A stretch of 64,000 nt of DNA from Catellatospora vulcania (lineage in GTDB: Bacteria > Actinomycetota > Actinomycetes > Mycobacteriales > Micromonosporaceae), in the NCBI RefSeq assembly GCF_009720385.1, contig NZ_ML769301.1, positions 496,001 through 560,000 of the forward strand, written 5' to 3'. Shown one piece after another: positions 40,993-48,880 of the stretch. The translations under genes were made by a program, and so were the position numbers. Below the pieces are notes generated by a model. That model had not been told where the DNA came from and ran no database searches. It saw only the letters and a program-made list of their open reading frames with translations. Each line of letters begins with the position of its first letter. Position 1 is the stretch's first letter.

Positions 40993-42728
40993 AGGCGCTG
41001 CCCGTCGCCGACCGGGGGACCGTCCGCCGTTCGGTGGCCGAGCTGGCCCGGGCCGAGAAGCGGTCGCTGATCCTCGCGCTCGTGCTGCACGTAGCCGCCG
41101 CGATCGCCGGGCTCGCCTCGCCCTGGCTGGTGGGCCGGATCGTCGACCGGGTCACCGCCGGGGCCGCGGCCGCCGACGTGGACACCTTCGCGCTGGCCAT
41201 CGCAGGGTGCGTGCTGGCGCAGATCCTGCTGTCCCGCACCGCCCAGAACGTCGGCAACCGGTTCGGCGAGCGCGCCAACGCCCGGCTGCGGGAGGACTTC
41301 GTCGCGCGTACGCTGCGCCTGCCGATCGCCGTGGTCGAGCGGGCGGGCACCGGCGACCTGGCCACCCGCAGCTCCGTCGACGTCGCCACCGTCGGCAACG
41401 CCGTCCGCCAGGTCGTGCCGACGGTGCTGATCTCGGTCATCCGGCTGCTGCTGGTCGTCGTGGCCGCGTTCCTGCTGCATCCGCTGCTCGGCATGCTCAT
41501 CCTCGCCGGCGCTCCGACGACCCTGGCCGTCGCCCGCTGGTACCTGCGCCGGGCCCCGCAGGCGTACCTGGCCGAGGGCGAGGCCGCCTCGGAGCTGACG
41601 GAGTCGCTGACCGCGACCGCCGAGGGCGCGCGGACCGTGGAGGCGCTGCGGCTGACCGAGGAGCGGATCCGCGAGGGCACCGCACGCGTCGCTCGGCAGT
41701 GGCAGACCCGTCGCGCGACGCTGGCGCTGCGCAGTGTCTTCTTCCCCGTGGTGGAGGCCGGCTACGCGCTGCCCGCCGCGGCGATGCTGCTCGCGGGCGG
41801 GTACTTCCTGTCCGAAGGCTGGGTCACCCTCGGTGCGGTGGTGGCGGCCACGCTCTACGCCCAGCAGTCGATCGAACCGGTCGACCACATCATGATCTTC
41901 CTGGAGCAGGCCCAGCGGGGCGTCGCGTCGCTGGCCCGGGTCCTGGGCATCGGACTGGTCGCGCCCGAGCCCCGCGGGGTCGCCTCGGCCCCACCCGGCC
42001 AGCGGCTCGTCGTCCGCGGCGTGCGGTTCTGCTACGCCGGCGGCCACGACGTGCTGCACGGCATCGACCTGGAGGTGCGCCCCGGCGAGCGGCTCGCCGT
42101 CGTCGGGCCGTCCGGCGCGGGCAAGTCGACGCTGGCCCGCCTGCTGGCCGGGATCGACGCGCCCCGTGAGGGCGTCGTCAGCCTGGGCGGCGTCCCGGTG
42201 ACCGACCTCGACCCCGCCGAGCGCCGCCGCCGTATCGCGCTGGTCACCCAGGAGCACCACGTCTTCATCGGAACGCTGCGCGACAACCTCGCCTTCGCCG
42301 CGCCCGGCGCGACCGACGGGGACATGCTGTCCGCGCTGGTCGCCGTGGGCGCCGACTGGTACGCCGAGCTGCCCGACGGCCTCGACACCGAACTCGGCGA
42401 CGGCGCGCGGGCGCTGAACCCGGCCGACGCGCAGCAGGTGGCGCTGGCGCGGCTGGTGCTGGCCGATCCGCACACGCTGATCCTCGACGAGGCGACGGCG
42501 GCGCTCGACCCGACGACCGCACGTCGCACCGAACGATCGCTCGGCGCCGTCCTGCACGGACGGACGGTGATCGCCATCGCGCACCGGCTGTACACCGCGC
42601 ACGACGCCGACCGGGTCGCCGTGCTGGCCGACGGCCGGGTCACCGAGCTGGGCAGCCACGACGACCTGGTGCGCGGGGACGGGGCGTACGCGGCGCTGTG
42701 GCGCTCCTGGCACGGCGACAAGGCCTGA
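40989..42728 (+). CDS. ABC exporter subunit B with intact Walker motifs and degenerate signature
   Basis: 579 residues from ATG at 40989. Walker A GPSGAGKST is intact (Lys379), Walker B is LILDEATAALD (Asp500, catalytic Glu501) and the H-loop IAHRLYTAHDAD is present. The signature LSGGQ is replaced by LNPAD (476-480) in ALNPADAQQVALAR. Six helices precede the ATPase. In a heterodimer with subunit A, this subunit supplies the P-loop and Glu of the one good ATP site and subunit A supplies the signature; the other site lacks both. Substrate unknown, peptides or drugs are plausible. Confidence 0.92.
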   Translation: MKALPVADRGTVRRSVAELARAEKRSLILALVLHVAAAIAGLASPWLVGRIVDRVTAGAAAADVDTFALAIAGCVLAQILLSRTAQNVGNRFGERANARLREDFVARTLRLPIAVVERAGTGDLATRSSVDVATVGNAVRQVVPTVLISVIRLLLVVVAAFLLHPLLGMLILAGAPTTLAVARWYLRRAPQAYLAEGEAASELTESLTATAEGARTVEALRLTEERIREGTARVARQWQTRRATLALRSVFFPVVEAGYALPAAAMLLAGGYFLSEGWVTLGAVVAATLYAQQSIEPVDHIMIFLEQAQRGVASLARVLGIGLVAPEPRGVASAPPGQRLVVRGVRFCYAGGHDVLHGIDLEVRPGERLAVVGPSGAGKSTLARLLAGIDAPREGVVSLGGVPVTDLDPAERRRRIALVTQEHHVFIGTLRDNLAFAAPGATDGDMLSALVAVGADWYAELPDGLDTELGDGARALNPADAQQVALARLVLADPHTLILDEATAALDPTTARRTERSLGAVLHGRTVIAIAHRLYTAHDADRVAVLADGRVTELGSHDDLVRGDGAYAALWRSWHGDKA

Positions 42729-42767
42729 CCGCGCAGGGCTTGACTTCGTTCCGCCGCGGGCGGAAGG

Positions 42768-42781
42768 TGGGAGCGCTTCCA
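42768..42781. promoter_or_regulatory. CebR/CelR-like operator, TGGGAGCGCTTCCA
   Basis: One mismatch from TGGGAGCGCTCCCA, the cellulose-regulon operator. A TTGACT element lies at 42740-42745, about 23 bp upstream of the operator. The operator is followed by TCGATG as at the CE15-CBM2 gene (11773-11786). It lies 37 bp before the SGNH gene start. Confidence 0.7.
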
Positions 42782-42817
42782 TCGATGAAGCCGAAACCCT
42801 CTCCCGGAGGCACGCCC

Positions 42818-44518
42818 ATGTCTCGACCCCGCCCTGCCCTGCAACGGGTCGCCCACCACGCAACCCCGCCCACTCCACACACGACGCGCTCCGCCCGAAC
42901 GAGAACCATCGCCGCCCTGGCCGCCCTGTCGGCGCTTGTGATCATGTCCGTCACGATGGCGATCTCCACCCCTGCACAGGCCGCCGCCCCGGTCCGGATC
43001 ATGCCGCTGGGCGACTCCATCACCGGCGGGCCAGGCTGCTGGCGCGCGGTGCTCTGGGACCGCCTGCAGCGCAACGGCTTCAGCGACGTCGACTTCGTCG
43101 GCACCCAGGCCGGTGGCGGCTGCAACCTCGCGAGCTGGGACGGTGACAACGAAGGCCACGGCGGATACCGGGCTACCGGCATCGCCGACCAGAACCAGCT
43201 GCCGGGATGGCTGGCCGCCACCCACCCTGACGTCGTGCTCATGCACCTGGGCACCAACGACATCTGGAGCAACACCCCCACGGCGACGATCCTGGCCGCG
43301 TACGGCACGCTCGTCGACCAGATGCGCGCGAGCAACCCGGACACGAAGATCCTGGTTGCGCAGATCATTCCCATGACACCCAGCGGATGCTCGTGGTGCC
43401 CGTCGGGTGTCACCGCGCTGAACAGCGCCATCCCCGGCTGGGCCGCGAGCAGGACGACGGCGCGATCGCCGATCACGGTCGTGGACCAGTACACCGGCTT
43501 CGACACCTCCGTCGACACCAGCGACGGGGTGCACCCGGACGACTCGGGCTTCCAGAAGATGTCGGACCGCTGGTATCCGGCGCTGATCCCGCTGCTCGGC
43601 GGGAGCACGCCCGGTGACACCACCCCGCCGACCACCCCGACCGGGTTCACCGCCACCGTCGACTGCAGTCTCAGGGTCACGCTGCGCTGGACGGCCTCGA
43701 CCGACAACGCCGCGGTCACCGGCTACGACGTCTTCCGCTCGGCCAACGGCGCGGCGTTCATCTCGATCGGCACGGCCACCGCAACGTCGTTCTCCGACAC
43801 GCTCAGCGGCATGTACCAGTACCAGGTCCGAGCCCGCGACGCGGCCGGCAACACTTCCGGCTTCACCGCGCCCGTGAGCGTGGTGCCACCGCCGTGCCCG
43901 CCCCAGGACACGCAGCCGCCCACCACGCCCGGCACGCCGACCGCGTCGGCGACGACCGCCACATCGGCCACCCTGGCGTGGACGGCGTCCACCGACAACG
44001 TGCGCGTCACCGGGTACGACGTCTATCGGGCGCCCGGGAGCGGCGGCAGCTTCGCGTTGGTGGGCACCTCGCCCACGAGCAGTTTCACCGATTCCGGACT
44101 GAGCGCGGCGACCACGTACCGGTACCAGGTGCGCGCGCGGGACGCGGCCGGCAACGCCTCGACGTTCTCCGCCGCGGCCACGGTCCAGACCGCGGGCGGC
44201 ACCGCGGGCTGCTCGGCGACCCTGACCCTGCAGACCGGGTGGGGTGGCGGCTACGTCATGCAGCCCAACACGGTCACCAACACCGGCGCAGCCGCCATCA
44301 GCGGATGGACGGTCACCTTCACCCTGCCGGCCGGACACACCGTCACCGGGTCCTGGAACGCCACTGTGACCGTGAGCGGCCAGACCGTCACGGCACGGGG
44401 GATCGCCGGTCAGAACGCCACCCTCGGCGCGGGCGCGGGCACCACCTGGGGATTCCAGGCTTCCCGGCCCGGCGGCGACACCACGGTTCCTTCCACCGTG
44501 TCCTGCACCAGTCCCTGA
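42818..44518 (+). CDS. Secreted SGNH hydrolase with two FN3 domains and CBM2
   Basis: 566 residues, ATG at 42818 behind CGGAGG (42805-42810). A long signal-containing N-terminus (to about AQAA, residue 56) leads to an SGNH/GDSL esterase: block I MPLGDSITGG with the nucleophile Ser, block III HLGTNDIWSN, and the catalytic DGVHPDDSG with Asp and His. Two fibronectin type III repeats follow (TTPTGFTATVDCSLRVTLRWTASTD and TPTASATTATSATLAWTASTD), then a C-terminal CBM2 (about 467-566). It is a probable deacetylase or esterase of plant cell-wall polysaccharide. A strong hairpin ends the transcript. Confidence 0.92.
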   Translation: MSRPRPALQRVAHHATPPTPHTTRSARTRTIAALAALSALVIMSVTMAISTPAQAAAPVRIMPLGDSITGGPGCWRAVLWDRLQRNGFSDVDFVGTQAGGGCNLASWDGDNEGHGGYRATGIADQNQLPGWLAATHPDVVLMHLGTNDIWSNTPTATILAAYGTLVDQMRASNPDTKILVAQIIPMTPSGCSWCPSGVTALNSAIPGWAASRTTARSPITVVDQYTGFDTSVDTSDGVHPDDSGFQKMSDRWYPALIPLLGGSTPGDTTPPTTPTGFTATVDCSLRVTLRWTASTDNAAVTGYDVFRSANGAAFISIGTATATSFSDTLSGMYQYQVRARDAAGNTSGFTAPVSVVPPPCPPQDTQPPTTPGTPTASATTATSATLAWTASTDNVRVTGYDVYRAPGSGGSFALVGTSPTSSFTDSGLSAATTYRYQVRARDAAGNASTFSAAATVQTAGGTAGCSATLTLQTGWGGGYVMQPNTVTNTGAAAISGWTVTFTLPAGHTVTGSWNATVTVSGQTVTARGIAGQNATLGAGAGTTWGFQASRPGGDTTVPSTVSCTSP

Positions 44519-44525
44519 CGCGGCA

Positions 44526-44569
44526 GGCGGCCAGGGGACGGGCGGGCGAACGCACGTCCCCTGGCCGCC
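44526..44569 (+). terminator. 15-bp perfect hairpin after the SGNH-CBM2 gene
   Basis: GGCGGCCAGGGGACG (44526-44540) pairs with CGTCCCCTGGCCGCC (44555-44569), loop 14 nt, 7 bp after the stop. Further downstream (44640-44690) are weaker inverted repeats around CCGTCCGGGCCGGACGG. Confidence 0.8.
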
Positions 44570-44762
44570 CAGCCTCGCAGGCGGCGCAGCCGGTGCTCCC
44601 GGCTGGGAGCGACCTCGCGGGCCGTCGGCGCTCGTGCCGGCCCCGGCTGTGCGCCCGCTGACCGGGACGGACCGTCCGGGCCGGACGGGCGTGACGAAGA
44701 ACGCCCCCCGATCGCGATCCCGGTAACATCGCCGCGCCCGGCCTCCCGCGCAAGATGGAGGC

Positions 44763-45356
44763 ATGACCAGCAGCAACGGCGCCGTACCGGTGACCATCGC
44801 CATCACGCGCCGCGCCGACCCCAGCCACGCCCGGGAGATGATCGCGTGGATGCGGGCGGGCACCACCCTCGCCGAGGAGTTCCCCGGATTCCTGGGGGCG
44901 GGGTGGGTGCGGCCGGGTCCAGGCTCCACCGACTGGCACATGCTCTACCGGTTCGCCGACGCCGACGCGCTGCGGACCTGGGAGGAGTCGTCGCAGCGGC
45001 AGTGGTGGCTGTCGTCTGCCCAGGGCATCGTCGAGCACCACCGCACCGAACGGCGTACGGGCATCGAGGGCTGGTTCGACCCGCCGCAGGAGCACAGCGT
45101 CGAGGAGGCGCGGACGCCAGCGCCGCCGCGCTGGAAGCAGGCGGTCACCATCTGGCTCGTGTTCTTCCCGCTCAGCCTGCTGGCCAACGCCGTGGCGGTG
45201 CGCTATCTGGCCGGGTCCCCGCTGGTGGTTCGCACTCTGGTCATCACGTTGTGCCTGACCCCGCTGATGACCTATGTGATGCTGCCGCGGATCACCAAGG
45301 CGCTGGAGTGGTGGCTGCACGGCCGCCCGGCCCCCTGGCGCACGGCACGCCGATAG
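44763..45356 (+). CDS. Antibiotic biosynthesis monooxygenase (ABM)-type membrane protein
   Basis: 197 residues. The N-terminal half is an ABM ferredoxin-like domain: VTIAITRRADPSHAREMIAWMRAGTTLAEEFPGFLGAGWVRPG in blocks, then WHMLYRFADADALRTWEESSQRQWWL. Two membrane helices form the C-terminal half (TIWLVFFPLSLLANAVAV and TLVITLCLTPLMTYVML) and end in a basic tail. Proteins of this type are known in proteobacteria and actinobacteria and may bind haem or quinones; none has a firm function. It converges on a TetR gene across a 33-bp tandem duplication. Confidence 0.82.
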   Translation: MTSSNGAVPVTIAITRRADPSHAREMIAWMRAGTTLAEEFPGFLGAGWVRPGPGSTDWHMLYRFADADALRTWEESSQRQWWLSSAQGIVEHHRTERRTGIEGWFDPPQEHSVEEARTPAPPRWKQAVTIWLVFFPLSLLANAVAVRYLAGSPLVVRTLVITLCLTPLMTYVMLPRITKALEWWLHGRPAPWRTARR

Positions 45357-45364
45357 GCGTCCGG

Positions 45365-45430
45365 GCTGCTCCGGCTCAGGGCACGGCAGGAGCCGGCGCT
45401 GCTCCGGCTCAGGGCACGGCAGGAGCCGGC
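45365..45430. repeat. 33-bp tandem direct repeat, two copies
   Basis: Positions 45365-45397 and 45398-45430 are identical 33-mers starting GCTGCTCCGGCTCAGGGCA. Each contains CCGGCTC and GAGCCGG as an inverted repeat with a 12-nt loop, so each copy can be a terminator hairpin. They lie between convergent genes (stop at 45356 and TetR stop at 45444). Confidence 0.8.
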
Positions 45431-45443
45431 ACGGTGGGCGTGG

Positions 45444-46028
45444 TCAGGCGGTGGCAGGCGGCACGCCGGGCAGTGGCCGCAGCAGGCGGGCGGCCGTGTC
45501 GAACAGGTGCTTGCGCAGCTCGTCGTCGCTGAGCCGGGCCAGGGCCGGGTCGACTCCGGCCACGATCAGCCCGCCGCTGACCATGGCGGCGGCGACCAGC
45601 GCGGAGCCGTCCGGGTCCGGCCCGGTGAACAGGGCTCGGATGCGCTCGAACGACGCGTGCGCGGGGTGCCCGCGGACCAGCCGGGCGACCATCGGGTCGA
45701 ACTGCACGATCGCGGCCAGGCGGCGGTGCGTGATGATCAGGTCGATGATGCCGGCGAGCGTGGCCGTGAACCGCCGCTCCTGGTCCGGCTCCCCGCCGAT
45801 CGCGTCGGCGATCTCCACCAGCCGGTCGAGGGCGGGGCCGACGACGGCGAACACGATGTCTTCCTTGGTGTGGAACTGGTGGTAGACGGCCGCCTTCGTC
45901 ACGCCCATCCGGTCGGCGATCATCTGCAGCGAGGTGCCGCTGACGCCGTGCTCGGCGAACAGATCGAGCGCCGCCTCCAGCACCCGTTCCCGGGCCGGTC
46001 GATCGGACCGTGTGCCTCGCTCCGCCAT
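45444..46028 (-). CDS. TetR family regulator of the ketosteroid dehydrogenase/SDR unit
   Basis: 194 residues from ATG at 46028 (GGAGG 5 nt upstream). The HTH comprises VLEAALDLFAEHGVSGTSLQMIADRMGVTKAAVYHQFHTKEDIVF in conserved blocks, with recognition helix VTKAAVYHQF. The C-terminal domain is similar to KstR2/actinobacterial steroid or fatty-acid repressors only in general fold. Two perfect 14-bp palindromes lie in the gap to the divergent dehydrogenase gene. It likely represses itself and that gene. Confidence 0.92.
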   Translation of the reverse strand: MAERGTRSDRPARERVLEAALDLFAEHGVSGTSLQMIADRMGVTKAAVYHQFHTKEDIVFAVVGPALDRLVEIADAIGGEPDQERRFTATLAGIIDLIITHRRLAAIVQFDPMVARLVRGHPAHASFERIRALFTGPDPDGSALVAAAMVSGGLIVAGVDPALARLSDDELRKHLFDTAARLLRPLPGVPPATA

Positions 46029-46087
46029 CGGCGCCTCCGTCCTTCGATCAGCCCGCGCGGTGATCCTATCGGCATCTTGCGCGTGCA

Positions 46088-46126
46088 TAGCCGATCGGCT
46101 AGCTTTGCCGCCTAGCCGATCGGCTA
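46088..46126. promoter_or_regulatory. Twin perfect 14-bp palindromes, TetR operators
   Basis: TAGCCGATCGGCTA occurs at 46088-46101 and 46113-46126, both perfect palindromes, centres 25 bp apart. With their flanking bases the two 16-mers are exact reverse complements, so the whole 41 bp is symmetric. They lie 60 and 35 bp from the start codons of the TetR and dehydrogenase genes. This is the strongest operator in the window. Confidence 0.9.
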
Positions 46127-46160
46127 TCCAGTTCGGCCAGGGCCGTCAGACGGAGGCGTC

Positions 46161-47816
46161 ATGGGCATCGTTTGGGACAGGGAAGTCGACGTGCTCGTCG
46201 TCGGCACGGGCGCGGCCGGGCTGACCGCCGCCATCGCCGCCGCCGACGCCGGCCGCCGGGTGGCAGTCGTGGAAAGCACCGCCACCTGGGGCGGCACCAC
46301 CTCGCTCAGTGGCGGCGGGCTGTGGATGCCGGCCAACCCGCTCATGCTCGCCAAGGGCCGCGAGGACTCGGTGGACAAGGCGCTGACCTACCTGCAGGCG
46401 GCCGTCGGCGAGGCCGGTCCGGCCAGCTCCGACGCGCGGCGGCGCGCTTTCGTCGAGACGGTGCCCGAGGTCTACCACGCCCTGGAGCGGCTCGGCGTGA
46501 CCTGGGCCGACGCGCCGGAGTACCCCGACTACTACCCGGACCGGCCCGGCGGCATGATCGGCCGGGGCATCGAGTCCGAGCCGTTCGACGTACGCCGCCT
46601 CGGGCCCTGGCTGGAGACCGCCCGCTTCCGCGGCGCGACGCCGCCCGTGCCGCTCAAGACCGACGACGTCTGGCTGCTGGTGCGCGCCTGGTCGACGTTC
46701 TCCGGCTTCGTGCGTGGCGCGCAGTTCGTGTTCCGGACGCTGTGGGGCTTCGCCCGTGGCAAGCGCCTGCACGGCATCGGTGCGGGCCTGTCCGCCCACC
46801 TGATGGCGATCGTCACCCGGCAGGGCACCGAGGTGCTGCTCAAGACACCGCTCACCGAACACGTCGTCGAGAACGGCTCGGTCACCGGGGCCGTGGTGAC
46901 CGGCGCTGACGGCGCGAGCAGGCGCATTCGGGCCCTCGGCGGGGTCGTCGTGGCGGCCGGCGGTTTCGCCCGCAACACGCAATGGCGGCAGAAGTACCAC
47001 GGCATCCCCGGCTACACCTCCGCCGCCGACGGCGACCTCGGCGACCCGATCCGCATCGCCGAGTCCGTCGGCGCGCAGCTCGCCCTCATGGACGACGCCT
47101 GGTGGGGGCCGTCGGTGCCGATGCCCGACGGGTCGACCCAGTTCGTGGTCTCCGAGCGCTCGATGCCGTTCAGCATCGTGGTGGACGCCGGCGGCAGGCG
47201 CTACACCAACGAGTCGGCCAGCTACATCGACTTCGGCCATGCGATGCTGGCGCGCGACAAGACCGTGCCCGCCATCCCGAGCTGGATGATCGTCGACGCC
47301 CGCCACCGCCGCCGCTACCTGTTCAGCGCGCTGGCGCAGGGCACCGGGAAGCTGCGCGAGGCCGGCACGGTCCGCTCCGCCGACACCGTCGAGGCCCTGG
47401 CCGCCGAGCTGGGCATGGACCCGGCCACCCTGCGGGCCACCGTCGACCGGTTCAACGGCTTCGCCCGCACCGGCGTCGACGAGGACTTCGGGCGTGGCCG
47501 CACGGCGTACGACAACTACTACGGCGACCCGCGCGTCAAGCCGAACCCGAACCTCGGCCCGCTGGAGAAGGGCCCGTTCACCGCGATCCAGCTGGTGCCG
47601 GGCGACCTCGGCACCAAGGGCGGCCTGCTGACCGACGAGCACGCCCGGGTGCTCGACGGCGACGGCGTGCCGATCGCCGGGCTGTACGGCGCGGGCAACA
47701 GCACCGCCTCGGTCATGGGCCGCACATACCCCGGACCCGGCTCGACGATCGGCCCGGCGACCGTCTTCGGCTTCCTGGCCGGACGCCACGCCGCCGGCCG
47801 CGCCGTCACCGGCTGA
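46161..47816 (+). CDS. kstD: 3-ketosteroid delta-1-dehydrogenase family flavoprotein
   Basis: 551 residues, ATG at 46161. The FAD dinucleotide-binding motif is DVLVVGTGAAGLTAA (10-24) with ATWGGTTSLSGGGLWMP. The C-terminal region VPGDLGTKGGLLTDEHARVL and NSTASVMGRTYPGPGSTIGPATVFGF is typical of KstD proteins, which dehydrogenate ring A of 3-ketosteroids. Thr474 (PFTAIQLVPGD) stands where the KstD family usually has a Tyr, so the substrate or rate may differ. Neighbours are an SDR 42 bp downstream and the TetR repressor. An alternative is a related fumarate reductase-like succinate/terpenoid oxidase. Confidence 0.85.
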   Translation: MGIVWDREVDVLVVGTGAAGLTAAIAAADAGRRVAVVESTATWGGTTSLSGGGLWMPANPLMLAKGREDSVDKALTYLQAAVGEAGPASSDARRRAFVETVPEVYHALERLGVTWADAPEYPDYYPDRPGGMIGRGIESEPFDVRRLGPWLETARFRGATPPVPLKTDDVWLLVRAWSTFSGFVRGAQFVFRTLWGFARGKRLHGIGAGLSAHLMAIVTRQGTEVLLKTPLTEHVVENGSVTGAVVTGADGASRRIRALGGVVVAAGGFARNTQWRQKYHGIPGYTSAADGDLGDPIRIAESVGAQLALMDDAWWGPSVPMPDGSTQFVVSERSMPFSIVVDAGGRRYTNESASYIDFGHAMLARDKTVPAIPSWMIVDARHRRRYLFSALAQGTGKLREAGTVRSADTVEALAAELGMDPATLRATVDRFNGFARTGVDEDFGRGRTAYDNYYGDPRVKPNPNLGPLEKGPFTAIQLVPGDLGTKGGLLTDEHARVLDGDGVPIAGLYGAGNSTASVMGRTYPGPGSTIGPATVFGFLAGRHAAGRAVTG

Positions 47817-47858
47817 CCCGTCGTTCATCCTTCTGGTCCACAGCAAAGGCAGCACACC

Positions 47859-48665
47859 ATGCAGATCGCACAGCGGGTCTTCGTCGTCACCGGCGGCGGC
47901 AACGGCATCGGCCGCGAGGTGGTCCTCGGGCTGCTCGCCCGCGGCGCCCGGGTCGCCGCCGTCGACCTCAGCGAGACCGGCCTGACCGAGACCGCTCGGC
48001 TCGCCGCCGCCGGGGACCGGCTGAGCAGCCACGTCCTGAGCATCGCCGACCGCACCGCGGTCGAGAAGCTGCCCGGTGACGTGATCGCCGAGCACGGACA
48101 GATCGACGGCCTGATCAACGTCGCCGGGATCGTGCAGCGCTTCGCCCGCGTCCAGGACCTGGGCTTCGACGAGATCGAGCGGGTCATGGCGGTCAACTTC
48201 TGGGGCGTGGTGAACATGAGCAAGGCGTTCCTGCCCGAACTGCTCGCCCGGCCCGCCGCCAGCCTGGTGAACGTGTCCAGCATGGGCGCGCTGCTGCCGG
48301 TGCCGGGCCAGAGCGCGTACGGCGCGAGCAAGGCCGCGGTCAAGCTGCTGACCGAGGGCCTGTACGCCGAGCTGCGCGGCACCTCGGTCGCGGTGACGGT
48401 CGTCTTCCCCGGCGGCGTCGCCACCAACATCCTCGGCAACTCCGGGGTCGGCATGGCGGGCCGCGACATGGATTCGGCGGGCACCGGGTCGAAGCTGACC
48501 AGCCCCGCCGACGCCGCCAAGCAGATCATCCAGGCGGTGGAGAAGGGCAGCTTCCGGGTACGCATCGGCGGCGACGCCCGCCTGCTCGACCGCCTCGCCC
48601 GGCTGATCCCGCAGCGGGCCACCGCCCTGATCGCCGACCGCATGAAGTCCCTGCTCGACAGCTGA
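47859..48665 (+). CDS. Short-chain dehydrogenase/reductase (SDR)
   Basis: 268 residues. The classical SDR motifs are complete: TGGGNGIG (11-18), NVAGIVQR, catalytic Ser in NVSSMGALLPVPGQSAYGASK with Tyr154 and Lys158, and PGGVATNI after. The C-terminus DARLLDRLARLIPQRATALIADRMKSLLDS resembles SDRs of steroid/hydroxyacyl pathways. It starts 42 bp after the dehydrogenase stop and probably shares its transcript and TetR control. A keto-alcohol interconversion on the same substrate is likely. Confidence 0.92.
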   Translation: MQIAQRVFVVTGGGNGIGREVVLGLLARGARVAAVDLSETGLTETARLAAAGDRLSSHVLSIADRTAVEKLPGDVIAEHGQIDGLINVAGIVQRFARVQDLGFDEIERVMAVNFWGVVNMSKAFLPELLARPAASLVNVSSMGALLPVPGQSAYGASKAAVKLLTEGLYAELRGTSVAVTVVFPGGVATNILGNSGVGMAGRDMDSAGTGSKLTSPADAAKQIIQAVEKGSFRVRIGGDARLLDRLARLIPQRATALIADRMKSLLDS

Positions 48666-48766
48666 AAGACAAAGGAAGGGCGGGCGGGCGGAAATTGGGT
48701 CGCGTGGCCGGTGGTGGGGGTGGTTACGTGGTCGGTGACAGACGTGGTCCGAGCGAGGAGCAAGAC

Positions 48767-48880
48767 ATGCGAGCGACGTTCGAGTTCTTCGAAGCTCTCC
48801 TGCCCGCTCGTTCGAAGGATCTGACGTTTGTCGCTCCGTACGCTCAATCTCGGGATCTTGGCCCATGTCGACGCCGGTAA
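48767..48880 (+). CDS. Putative leader ORF overlapping the tet(M)-like start
   Basis: 37 residues, ATG at 48767 with GAGGAG 7 nt upstream, reading past the TTG start (48828) of the ribosomal protection gene in another frame. Its message can fold in two exclusive ways: TTCGA (48779-48783) with TCGAA (48789-48793), or CTTCGAA (48787-48793) with TTCGAAG (48811-48817), the latter covering part of the AAGGA ribosome binding site at 48815-48819. A stalled ribosome on the leader would favour one fold. No homologue recognised. Confidence 0.5.
   Translation: MRATFEFFEALLPARSKDLTFVAPYAQSRDLGPCRRR

Noticed and set aside
36202-45356. Secondary-metabolite gene cluster around the transporters
   Set aside because: There are no PKS, NRPS, terpene or RiPP biosynthetic genes; the efflux systems stand alone.
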